DNA from: Alloascoidea africana
Lineage: Eukaryota; Ascomycota; Alloascoideomycetes; Alloascoideales; Alloascoideaceae
Assembly: GCA_030581615.1 (NCBI GenBank)
Contig: JAKTTT010000007.1
Coordinates: 62,001 to 126,000 of the forward strand
Direction of reading: 5' to 3'
Length of the DNA stretch: 64,000 nt
Both the position numbers and the translations under genes were made by a program. Below the pieces are notes generated by a model that saw only the letters and a program-made list of their open reading frames with translations, was not told where the DNA came from and did no database searches. Below, one piece after another: positions 13,735 through 22,500 of this stretch; the stretch's first letter is position 1, and each line of letters opens with the position of its first letter.

Positions 13735-16515
13735 TTAATCTCTTGCATAAAGATCCAAAACTGATTTGCTATATTCTTCAATTGACAAATCTGTAAGATC
13801 ATGTTTAACCTCGAGCTTTAATTTTTGTTTCTGTTTCTGTTTCTGTTTCTGTTTTAGCGTTTGCTTTTGCTTTTGACTTTTGGGTTTGTTTTCATAATGC
13901 TGTGAATCTTTCTCATTGTTGTTCCCATTCAAATCCAGATGATTCTCATCTACAGAATGATGATATCCATTACCAGTACTATTCACAAGGTTTTGATTGA
14001 TGTCATTTTCAACCTGATCTTCAAGATCAATGTCTCCATCGGTATCAAGACCATCGATTTGTTCCGGTTTTGGATCCATTTCAGATTCCAAATCGCTATT
14101 TACAGGATCCAGAAGCATATCGTTTTGTTGCTGTTTCTGTTTTTGCGATTTCCTCTTTAATTTTTGCATCCTTTGTCGTCGATTTTGACCTTGTAAATCA
14201 GATGGACTTTGACTTTGACTTTGACTTTGAGTCTGATTCTGATTCTGATTCTGATTCTGATTCTGATTCTGATTCTGACTTTGGCTCTGGGTTTGCAATT
14301 TTTGCCTACCATGAAGTTTACTCAATTCACCAACTTTTTGTACAACTCTTTCAGGATTAAACGAAGGACCCAATTCATTTGAAATCCGTTTCCATCGATT
14401 TGCCCAATCTTTTCCAATAATCTCATACAATTTTGTGATTTGGGAATCATGCCAAGGATCATTTCGACATTTGAGATTTCGTAAATATCGCATTTGAACA
14501 GCTTGCCATGTATGTCTACCCGTTAATAACGAACTTATTTCTTTCCATGTCTTGTCATGATTCTCTTTGTAATCTATAATCTGTTCATCTTCTTCTTTTG
14601 TCCAGCGGTTAAATATTTGATATGGACTGTTTTTACTACGTGGTTTTGTATTTTCACGTTTTGGAGTTCGAGTAATTTGTTGGGATTGAGTAGAGGGACT
14701 CACGAGTGAAATTGATTTTTTCTTGCGACCAGATACAGAGGAAGGAGTGGTTGAGGTTGAGTTTGAGGTTGAGGCTCTGCTTCGGTGTTTATGCGCGAGA
14801 CCATTTGTGGAACCATTTGATCCGTTTGAACCATTCCCAGGGGGGATTTGGGATTGAAGTTGGAGTTGGATTTCGAGCTGAGGCGGTGAAGTAAACGACT
14901 CGTTGGCAGTGGCAGTGGCAGTGGCAGTGGCAGCAGCACCAAAATGGGAGTTTTGTACAGGTCCTGGGGAAAAGATTGAAAGTCTACGCTTTTTCAGTGC
15001 CGGGGGTGGAGTGCTCGTGAGATTCCCTTGGGGCATTGTGGCATCCTGGGGCAAGTTCTGGGACAAGTTCTGGGACGCAAAGGGCGATTGCAACAGGCCG
15101 GAGCCCGATCTTGGGCGTATGCCAGCACCAGCACCAGCACCAGCACCAGCACCAGTGCCATTGCCAGCACTATTGCCAGGGGTATAGGACAGCGGCGTGG
15201 GCGTGTTGAAGTGCTGCACCTGCGATGGTGGAATCGCGGCTGGCGTCGTTGTGAAAAAAGACGTTGCAGAGTACCTGGCAGGTGCTAAACCAGGGACCAG
15301 GGCCATTCCAGGCACTGCTACTGCTGCTGTTGCTGCTGTCACAGCCATTGCCGAGGTGGAACCTGAAGCTGAAGCTGATCTGGTTGCTGAGTCCACGGTA
15401 TCTGGGTCTTCTTCGTCGTCATCGCTGATTCTTGTGAGCTGCTCGCGGGGGGTGTGAGTGCCCGAGCCCGGCACGGAATGGGACTGACGACGGCCCAGCG
15501 GCTGGGGCGAGAGCAGTTGGGCATGAGCTGGGTTATCTCGCAGGTTCAGGTTCAGGTTCAGGTTCAGGCCCAGGTTCGGGCTTTCTTTGGGCAGGTCGGG
15601 TGCGAGCTGGGGGAAATCGGACACGGACACGGACACGGTGCTGGGTTTGAGAGCGAGAACCTGGCGCGGCGGCAGGGAAAAGGACTGCGAGTGGGAATGG
15701 GAGTAGGGTGAGGGCTGGGGCTGGAAGGCCAGCTGGGTGTCCATGGAGCCCTGTCTTTGATGTTGATGTTGATGTTGATGTTGATGTTGATGTTGGAGCG
15801 ATATCGGCGCGGACAGGGGCTGCGGGAAGGGCAAGTTCGAGTTGGAGCTCGAGTTCGAGTTCCAGTTGGAGGTTGCGAGGGAGCTGGGGCTGGGGCTGGA
15901 GCGAGAGCTGGGAGATCCGCCCAGGACGGGCAGTGAGGGCTGTAATGGGGCCGGGGCCGCTGGTCTGGGCGGTCTGAAGGACGAGAAGCTGGGGATGGAG
16001 GGCAGCGAGTGCGAGTGGGCGTGGTGAGCGTGGTGGAAGCGACGAGACGGGCCCCACGAGCTGGATCCAGCTCCAGAGGAGCTCGTTCTGGAGCTGGCAC
16101 TGGCAGTTGCACTGGCAGTTGCGCTGGCAGACGAGGACGAGGACGAGGACGAGGACGAACTCGCTGCAGTCGCCAGGGCCATTCCGTGGTCGTCGTGGGC
16201 ATTGAGCACGCTGTGGATGGAGGCCTTGCCCGGCGGAATAGGGGCACGGCCAGCCGGCGAGCTGGGCCCGGGCAGCAGCGACGAGGACGAGGGCGACAGC
16301 AGCGGCAGGGGCAATTGCGGATGGGGCCACGGGGCCCACGGCAGAGGCAGCGGCAGGCCCGTGGCGAGTGCGGTGGATGGAGCTGCTGTTGTTGGTGGTG
16401 TTGTTGTTGATGTTGATGTTGGAGCTGGTACTGGTACTGGTACTGGAACTGGAACTGTTGGAAGTGCTGGAGGAGCTAGTGGAGGAGGGTGGGGCCGTGG
16501 AGCAGGCGTGGGCAT
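13735..16515 (-). CDS. Myb/SANT-domain protein with extensive low complexity
   Basis: 926 residues. Two Myb/SANT-like units lie at about residues 632-720 (roughly 14350-14620): RWTKEEDEQIIDYKENH, then TWKEISSLLTGRHTWQAVQ and a second unit with WHDSQITKLYEIIGKDW and NRWKRIS. The aromatic spacing fits a DNA-binding or chromatin SANT fold, so a nuclear regulatory role is likely; the target is unknown. The first 600 residues are simple sequence: Pro/Val repeats, poly-Ser, His-Gln repeats and Gly-Ala repeats. The C-terminal third carries long (Gln-Asn)n, (Gln-Ser)n and (Lys-Gln)n tracts. A TATA-like element at 16671-16678 lies about 155 nt upstream of the chosen ATG. GC content is visibly higher in the 5' half than in surrounding genes. 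A competing frame (15533-16672) exists only in the repetitive half and lacks the SANT domain. Confidence 0.82.
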   Translation of the reverse strand: MPTPAPRPHPPPLAPPALPTVPVPVPVPVPAPTSTSTTTPPTTAAPSTALATGLPLPLPWAPWPHPQLPLPLLSPSSSSLLPGPSSPAGRAPIPPGKASIHSVLNAHDDHGMALATAASSSSSSSSSSSASATASATASASSRTSSSGAGSSSWGPSRRFHHAHHAHSHSLPSIPSFSSFRPPRPAAPAPLQPSLPVLGGSPSSRSSPSPSSLATSNWNSNSSSNSNLPFPQPLSAPISLQHQHQHQHQHQHQRQGSMDTQLAFQPQPSPYSHSHSQSFSLPPRQVLALKPSTVSVSVSDFPQLAPDLPKESPNLGLNLNLNLNLRDNPAHAQLLSPQPLGRRQSHSVPGSGTHTPREQLTRISDDDEEDPDTVDSATRSASASGSTSAMAVTAATAAVAVPGMALVPGLAPARYSATSFFTTTPAAIPPSQVQHFNTPTPLSYTPGNSAGNGTGAGAGAGAGAGIRPRSGSGLLQSPFASQNLSQNLPQDATMPQGNLTSTPPPALKKRRLSIFSPGPVQNSHFGAAATATATATANESFTSPPQLEIQLQLQSQIPPGNGSNGSNGSTNGLAHKHRSRASTSNSTSTTPSSVSGRKKKSISLVSPSTQSQQITRTPKRENTKPRSKNSPYQIFNRWTKEEDEQIIDYKENHDKTWKEISSLLTGRHTWQAVQMRYLRNLKCRNDPWHDSQITKLYEIIGKDWANRWKRISNELGPSFNPERVVQKVGELSKLHGRQKLQTQSQSQNQNQNQNQNQNQNQTQSQSQSQSPSDLQGQNRRQRMQKLKRKSQKQKQQQNDMLLDPVNSDLESEMDPKPEQIDGLDTDGDIDLEDQVENDINQNLVNSTGNGYHHSVDENHLDLNGNNNEKDSQHYENKPKSQKQKQTLKQKQKQKQKQKLKLEVKHDLTDLSIEEYSKSVLDLYARD
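13825..13870. repeat. TTTCTG hexamer repeat in coding sequence
   Basis: Four to five TTTCTG units followed by related TTTTGC units. They encode the Lys-Gln repeat near the C-terminus of the Myb-type protein. Confidence 0.85.
14203..14285. repeat. TTTGAC / GATTCT hexamer repeats in coding sequence
   Basis: A run of TTTGAC units passes directly into seven or so GATTCT units. They encode (Gln-Ser)n and (Gln-Asn)n in the Myb-type protein. Copy number is likely to vary between strains. Confidence 0.9.
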
Positions 16516-16670
16516 CGCGAGGGCTGGGCAGCAGAGACACGGGCCGGGCAGGACGGCTCGGGCTGGGGACTGGGGACTGGGAGCTGTTGGAAGAGCTGTG
16601 CTGGAGGAGCTGTGCTGGTGAAGCTGGGGCTGGAGATGGAGATGGTGGTGGAGCTGGAGACGAGGCTGGC

Positions 16671-16678
16671 ATTATATA
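16671..16678 (-). promoter_or_regulatory. TATA-like element of the Myb-type gene
   Basis: TATATAAT on the minus strand, about 155 nt upstream of the ATG at 16515. It overlaps the ATG of the competing frame, which makes that frame an unlikely start. Confidence 0.4.
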
Positions 16679-16714
16679 GGACAGCCCTCTCCAGCCAGCA
16701 CGACTGGATTCACT

Positions 16715-16770
16715 ATGGAGCTATTCGGGAGCTATTCGGGAGCTATTCAGAAGAGCTATGGAGCTATGGT
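16715..16770. repeat. 11-bp tandem repeat upstream of the Myb-type gene
   Basis: About four imperfect units of GGGAGCTATTC in the 288-bp space between MSO1 and the Myb-type gene. It could be promoter DNA or simple repeat expansion; it is the only notable element in this gap. Confidence 0.75.
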
Positions 16771-16803
16771 CTGCCGTCTCGTCTCGTCTCTGCCGTCTCG
16801 AGC

Positions 16804-17451
16804 TCACGTCCGCCGGCCCCAGGTCGCCCTGGTCGAGCCTGCTCCAGCTCCCGGGGCTGCTCCAGAGCCGTTGCCTCGCCGTAGCCGCTCCTTCAGACTC
16901 ATCCCGGCCACCGCTCCTCCAGCTGCTCCAGCTGTTGCTCCAGCTGTTGCTCCAGATCCTGATCCCGGTGCTGCTGCTGCTGCTGCTGCCGGTCTGCGGT
17001 TGTAAATGTCCTGGAGGTTCGACGGCCGTCGCTCGATCCGCGGGTTCCCCTGGGAGTGGTAGGAGCTGCTGCTGTTGCTGTTGCTATTACTGTTGCTGGC
17101 GTTGAGGCGAGATTCGTACCTCGCCTGCTGGTACACGTTTCCTCGCGACTGGGACTGTCCCTGCCCCTGTTGTTGTTGCTGCTGTTGCTGCTGTTGTGGA
17201 ACAAGCCACTCGGGCACGTATCCCGAGCTGTTCTCGCCCTGTTTCTGGTAGAACTTGACGAGGGCGTTGTGCACGACCGTGTCGTCCGGTGTGTTGCCAT
17301 CAGAGTCCTTGCCGTGGAGGTTCAGCGACGACAGCTGCGAGTTGAGCGACTTGAGGTTGCGAAAGCGGTTCCAGACCCCGGATTGCGAGGACTGCGAGGA
17401 CTGCGAGGACTGCGATGTCTGTGATTGCAAAGGTGCTGTTCCGTAGGACAT
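16804..17451 (-). CDS. MSO1: Mso1-like Sec1-binding exocytosis protein
   Basis: Mso1 binds the SM protein Sec1 and helps SNARE assembly at sites of polarised secretion. The 215-residue frame starts at MSYGTAPLQ; the open frame extends further upstream but has no support there. After an SSQ repeat comes the conserved Mso1 N-terminal region, about residues 24-80: VWNRFRNLKSLNSQLSS, then DSDGNTPDDTVVHNALVKF and GYVPEWL. The pattern D-DG-T-DD with a C-terminal P-WL is the hallmark I know from fungal Mso1 proteins. A poly-Gln run, Ser-Asn repeats, RRPSNLQDIYNRR and a Gly-Ala tail with MSLKERLRRG follow, again like fungal homologues. The gene is GC-rich like its neighbour. Confidence 0.75.
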   Translation of the reverse strand: MSYGTAPLQSQTSQSSQSSQSSQSGVWNRFRNLKSLNSQLSSLNLHGKDSDGNTPDDTVVHNALVKFYQKQGENSSGYVPEWLVPQQQQQQQQQQGQGQSQSRGNVYQQARYESRLNASNSNSNSNSSSSYHSQGNPRIERRPSNLQDIYNRRPAAAAAAAPGSGSGATAGATAGAAGGAVAGMSLKERLRRGNGSGAAPGAGAGSTRATWGRRT

Positions 17452-17577
17452 GTCTGGTGAAGAAGAAAGAGTCCAGAGGCACGAGAACCAAGAAATGAGA
17501 AACGAGAAAGGGCGTTTGGAATGCGAATGGGCGTTTCTGACACCGCCCAGCACTGCAAACAAGAACAAGAATAAGAA

Positions 17578-17615
17578 TATTTGTATTTGTATTTGTATTT
17601 GTATTTGTATTTACT
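17578..17615. repeat. TTTGTA hexamer microsatellite
   Basis: About five to six TTTGTA units just downstream of the LYS9 stop codon, in the short gap before MSO1. It probably lies in the LYS9 3' UTR or its termination region. Confidence 0.9.
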
Positions 17616-17655
17616 ATTTATATTTGTCTACTCGAAATTGCAACCTGCAATTAGG

Positions 17656-19259
17656 CTACTCCACGGTCTTCTCGACCAGGAAAATGCCGTACTCGTCCTT
17701 CAGCGTCTTGATCAACGGATCGTTGATTCTCGGGCTCATGGGCGCCACGAGTCCCACGTCCGCAATCGTGCCGTCCAGCACTTGCAACGTGGCGACCGCA
17801 CAGGGCACGCCGACCAGCTTGGCCATCGACGAGTATCCGCCGGGCTCGCCGTAGTCCACGAGCGTGGCCGTTCTGGTCTCGCGGCGTCCGTCGGCCCATT
17901 CGATGCCAAACTTGTGCTGCAAACAAACGAGATCCCGCTCAGAGGGCCCAAACTGCATCAACTGCTCCAGAGTCGCACACAGTGTGTCCAGAGGATTGCC
18001 CCGGGGAGTGATGGGCGTGTCCGAGAACAGCCCCAGCCAGCGAAGCCCGCTCAGAATCCGTGCCTTGTCCTCCGTGGACTTGAACTGCGCCTTGGACAAA
18101 ATGGCCCACTCCAGATCCTTCTCGCTGCTGGATGAAGACCCCAACAACGTCGCAAGTGCCTGTTTCCAGGGAACGGGCTGCTTCCAGATCTCGGACTCGT
18201 CGTCTTTCAAAAGCCCAAGGTCCACAAGCACCTTGACAAACTCGGGGAACCCTTGGAATCGCAACGTGCCCCGAATAACTGTTTCGGCCTCAGGGATATG
18301 ATACAACTCCTTGTACAGAGTCGAATCTCTGTTGGGATACGCAACGAACGAAAACCCAGGGTAAATAAAGTAAGGCTGGGCACTTGCCATCAAATCCTCG
18401 CTCTCAATCTTCTCAACCTTGCCATCTTTCCAATATTGGGCACTGTTACGTAGCGCCAACAACACTCCACGAGAAGACCACGAAAACTTGTAACCCAAAG
18501 GATTGTCCGACGCCTCGGGTGCAGGCAATCCACCACAGTAAGACAAGAATGATTTGATCTTGCCACCTTCTCGATGAACCTCGTCAATCGTCTTGACCGC
18601 ATACAAATGGTCAATACCAGGATCCAACCCAATTTCGTTCATCACCGTGATTCCGGCTTTTTTAATCTCCGGTTCCAATGCCCTCAACGTTGGGTTGATA
18701 TACGACGTCGTGACAACATTTGTCTTGTTGCGAATCGCACTCTCAACAACAGTCGCATGGTAAATGTAAGGAATCAAACTGATCACAACATCACTCTTGC
18801 CAACCTGTTCATCAAGGGCTTGGGAATCCGTAACGTCCAATGAAATCGCCTTGGCCTTGTCTCCGGCCAAAGCCTGAGCCTTTTCCAAAGTACGACATGC
18901 TACCACCAATTTCCAAAGTTAGTAGTGATGTCACACATTTGCTTGTGCCAGTTGTTGCTATTACGTACCAACTGTAACCTCAACTCCAGGTGTCGCTGCC
19001 AAAATATCAACAGTGGGCTTGGCTACAAAGCCTGATCCAAGAAGCAAAACTGATCTATCAATTAAATTAAATTGTCAATTGTTAATAAAATCTTGTATGG
19101 CTTTATTCATTATTCAACAGAAACCAGAAACCAGGAACCAACAAACAAACAAACAAACAAACAGTCAATCAATCAATCAATCACAGATCAAAGACTCTCT
19201 TCCTGTGCAATTGGCCCATCCAGTCACTTTCACTATCACTGTTACACTTACTTGACCAT
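17656..19259 (-). CDS. LYS9: saccharopine dehydrogenase (NADP+, L-glutamate-forming), 3 exons
   Basis: Penultimate step of the fungal alpha-aminoadipate lysine pathway; cytosolic. Exons: 19259-19252 (only 8 coding bases, M-V-K split), 19054-18969 and 18899-17656, total 445 residues against 446 in S. cerevisiae. Intron 1 (19251-19055, 197 nt) has donor GTAAGT and acceptor TAG. Intron 2 (18968-18900, 69 nt) has donor GTACGT, branch TACTAAC and acceptor TAG. Exon 2 encodes the dinucleotide fold SVLLLGSGFVAKPTVDIL and joins VTVACRTLEKAQAL exactly in phase. Later landmarks are SLIPYIYHATV, NEIGLDPGIDH, SYCGGLPAPEASDNPLGYKFSWS and NPLDTLCATLEQL, in which CTG codons encode leucines of the family pattern. 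An internal ATG at 18909 is intronic and should not be taken as the start. Confidence 0.95.
19139..19184. repeat. CAAA and TCAA tetranucleotide repeats in LYS9 intron 1
   Basis: About five CAAA units followed by four TCAA units, both inside the first LYS9 intron. Confidence 0.85.
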
Positions 19260-19569
19260 TTCCAACTGATTTTCTCGTTACCGTGTTCTGTGGAAGGGAG
19301 TGGAAGAAACAAACCCTCTCCTCCACCCAATATTTATCCCCCACCCTTTGACTCATCGCACTCCTCCTCTAAATTACACCCATACGCCCGCTCCACTGGT
19401 GGCGGTTCCGGCCCGGCCGAGTTGAAACAAGCCACAAATCCAAAATCTCAAAAATCTCAAAAATCTCAAAAAATCTTCTGTACAAGTACATCAACGTTAG
19501 TGCTATGTATATAAAATCATGAAATAATGATGATGAAATTGGCCTATAAACAGATACAGATATACACAT
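19260..19569. other. intergenic: LYS9 promoter and NOT1 3' flank
   Basis: A 310-bp spacer between tandem minus-strand genes. It contains a short direct repeat of AAAATCTC (about four units, 19438-19475). No gene. Confidence 0.55.
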
Positions 19570-22500
19570 TCATTGCTCAAGTGTAACCAATAATGACCCA
19601 AACATGTTCTCAATCTCCGGTGACGTTTTCGTAAACTCCAATTGGAAAAAACTATACTCGGCATTTTGCAAAAGTTCTTTGAAAACTATTGTTATCCCCC
19701 ATGGATGAGGCTTGTTACAAATAACCCGCTCCAATAGAACCCTCGTCACAAGTTGTTGAATATCCACCCGGTGATTTGCCCACAAACTGGTGGACTTGAA
19801 AAATTCCAATATTGCCCGAATAAACCACAATGTATGCCTATTGGGATACCGAATCTGATCCGCCATAGCTTGTAAAATCATATACTTGCCCTCGACTGAA
19901 CACTCCTGTAACAATCCTGACAAAAGTTGTGCATGATTCGACCCAACAACACTTTTCTGAACTACCTCATCATTCTCACTCTTGGATTTGTTATTGTTTT
20001 TGCCCTCGGTCTCATCCTCGATTGTAACTGCGGATATCCCTGTATACAATACCAACGCCTCAATCGCTCGTACATTGTAAGACACTTGCGAAAATCCAAA
20101 CCCTGCTTCCTCTTTTTTACTTGAAAGCTTTAGCGCTTGTGCAATGCTCTTAACAATGCCATTAGAAGGCGACTTGAAATAATTATCAACAAGTTTCTTG
20201 ATTCCAAACTGTAATAAATCTTCCTTCGGTTGCGCTGCAATGACAGGACTCTCCTTGATTCCAGCAGTATCCGACAACTTGGCCACTGTTAACCCTCTTG
20301 TATAAGGATCAGGCATGGCAAAATTCGATGGGAATGCACTTAAAATCACATTTCGAAGTTGAATAAATGATGGTGGAATCACCGTACAAAGCGGATAATG
20401 GAACCGTACCAATAGCTCAGGATAATCATGGAAAAGTAACAAGAAAATTCGAATCGTACCTTTGTAAATCACACTCATAACCTCCGTATGATCTTTCCCC
20501 TTAATATGCGTTCTTTGGAATTTCAAAAGAGATGTAAGAAGATCGGTGAAAACTGGCCATCCTCGCTCTTTTGGTAAATCCAAAACCATTGGTAAAAACA
20601 TTCGGTGAGAAATCAACGTTATCCATGCAAAGATAAATCCGGGGAATGCCAATGGTTGTAAAACATTTAGATATTGGGCAAAAAATTTGTAAAACTCTTC
20701 ATCCAATTTCGAAAACTTGACTTCTTCTTCTTCTTCTTCATCATCATCATTATCCTTGTCTTCCGAATCATTACAAGAAAAGTTATTCCATTCACAAAGA
20801 ATGCTGGAAAACAGCCTAAAATAGGGCTTTTCATTAAACTCTCCACCAAGCTTTTCATACTCTGATGCCAAAACCAACGCCACAATAGAGAGTATTTGAC
20901 GCAGGTACGAAATCTTCTTCTTGACATCCGCCCCATCCTGTATACGCACAAGTAAAACTATAAGCTTTGCAAGAGCATCCACTGTAGCGTAAACATCAAT
21001 ATCATTCTTCTTCTGAACTTCCGGATTACCTGTATCGATATACGACTTGATAGCAACCTCCACCGATGTTCGGAAAAAGTCTCCAAAAATTCCAGAATCC
21101 GTCAAAATTCCTTGCTTGCTAAGCTGATAGATAAATGCCAACAACAACTTGTTCGACCGACCTGGGTGTTGCGTCAACTTGACCCATTCAACAAAAATCG
21201 CAAGCATTTGCGAATTAATATCCTTTGATAACTTGTCTCCAAATAATGGTCCACTCTGCTCAAATTCTTCAAGCAATTCTTTTACCAAAGGATAAACTTC
21301 TGCTCGAGACTCGTCAACTGACTTTAGTGCATCCAACCCAACCGCAAAATCTGCACGGAATGCACAAGGAGTCGATCCCAAAACACATTCTTTTATAAGG
21401 TTGATTGAAAATTTGGTTACAACGTCCGATCCTGTTCGAATATTTTTCTCAAGATTCAAATCAAGCTCAGGTGCGGATATTAGACCAACTCGGATCAAGG
21501 TTGCCATAACTGGTGCGTTAAACTTTCTCTCATCTTCAGAGTGAACCAACCACCAAATCACTTCCTTGTTCGTAGCAGGAGAAATGCTGCAAAGTTTTTC
21601 TAACAAATATGATAATGTTTCTTGTGTTAGTTGGGATTCGGAATTTGTGAAAAGAACATTCACAGTGGACTGTGCAGCTCTTAAAGCAACCTGATCTCGG
21701 AACTCGGATCGGCTGCAATAATTCACAATCTGAACCAATCCCACGTTAATCTGATGATCGCGCTCAATTTCCATCAAACTTCTCTCTGGGGAACTTAACG
21801 TCAATCTAACCAAGCTGTCAATCATTTTTTGAGTCACTGCAACATTTTGTTCAAACACTAGCGAGGCAGATGATCCCGGGAAAGCACTGTTTGGTTGTTG
21901 TTGTTGCGGCTGTTGTTGTTGTTGTTGTTGTTGCTGTTGCTGTTGTTGCGGCTGTTGTTGTTGTTGTTGTTGTTGTTGTTGCTGCTGCTGCTGTTGCTGT
22001 TGCTGTAAGTAATTGTTTGCAATGGCTATGGAATTTGAAGAGTTCAATTCGGACTGTTGTCCACCAGAATAACCATTGGCATTTACTCTGTCTCTGCCAA
22101 AGCTCTGGTACAACAATGACTGTCTTGGTGTTAAACCTCCAACTTTCAAGCCAAGAGGATCAAGAAGTTGTAATGGGTACTTGGAATTTAGTTGAGGGCT
22201 GTAGAATGGTTGCGTAGGTTGAGTCTCTTTATGGCGCCTGCGAATAGCAATTGCCGGTAGTAAACTCTCGTCTAGTTCTTGAATTGCCTTATCTGAAGCA
22301 GCTTTTTCAATCACAGACGATATAATGTCGATATTATCATTAATGGCCAATGAGATATCCTCTATAAGCACATTTTGCTCAGAAAATCCATGCGAAATCA
22401 TTGCCGATCTAAGATTGAGCATGATAGTTTCCTTTAGAGGATCCTTAGAAGTAGCCAAAGCCAAACTTTCTGATAAACCTTTGACAAAATGGGCAGCTGA

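Noticed and set aside
15533-16672. 379-codon minus-strand frame overlapping the Myb-type gene
   Set aside because: Open only because of simple repeats; it lacks the SANT domain, and its ATG overlaps the TATA-like element.
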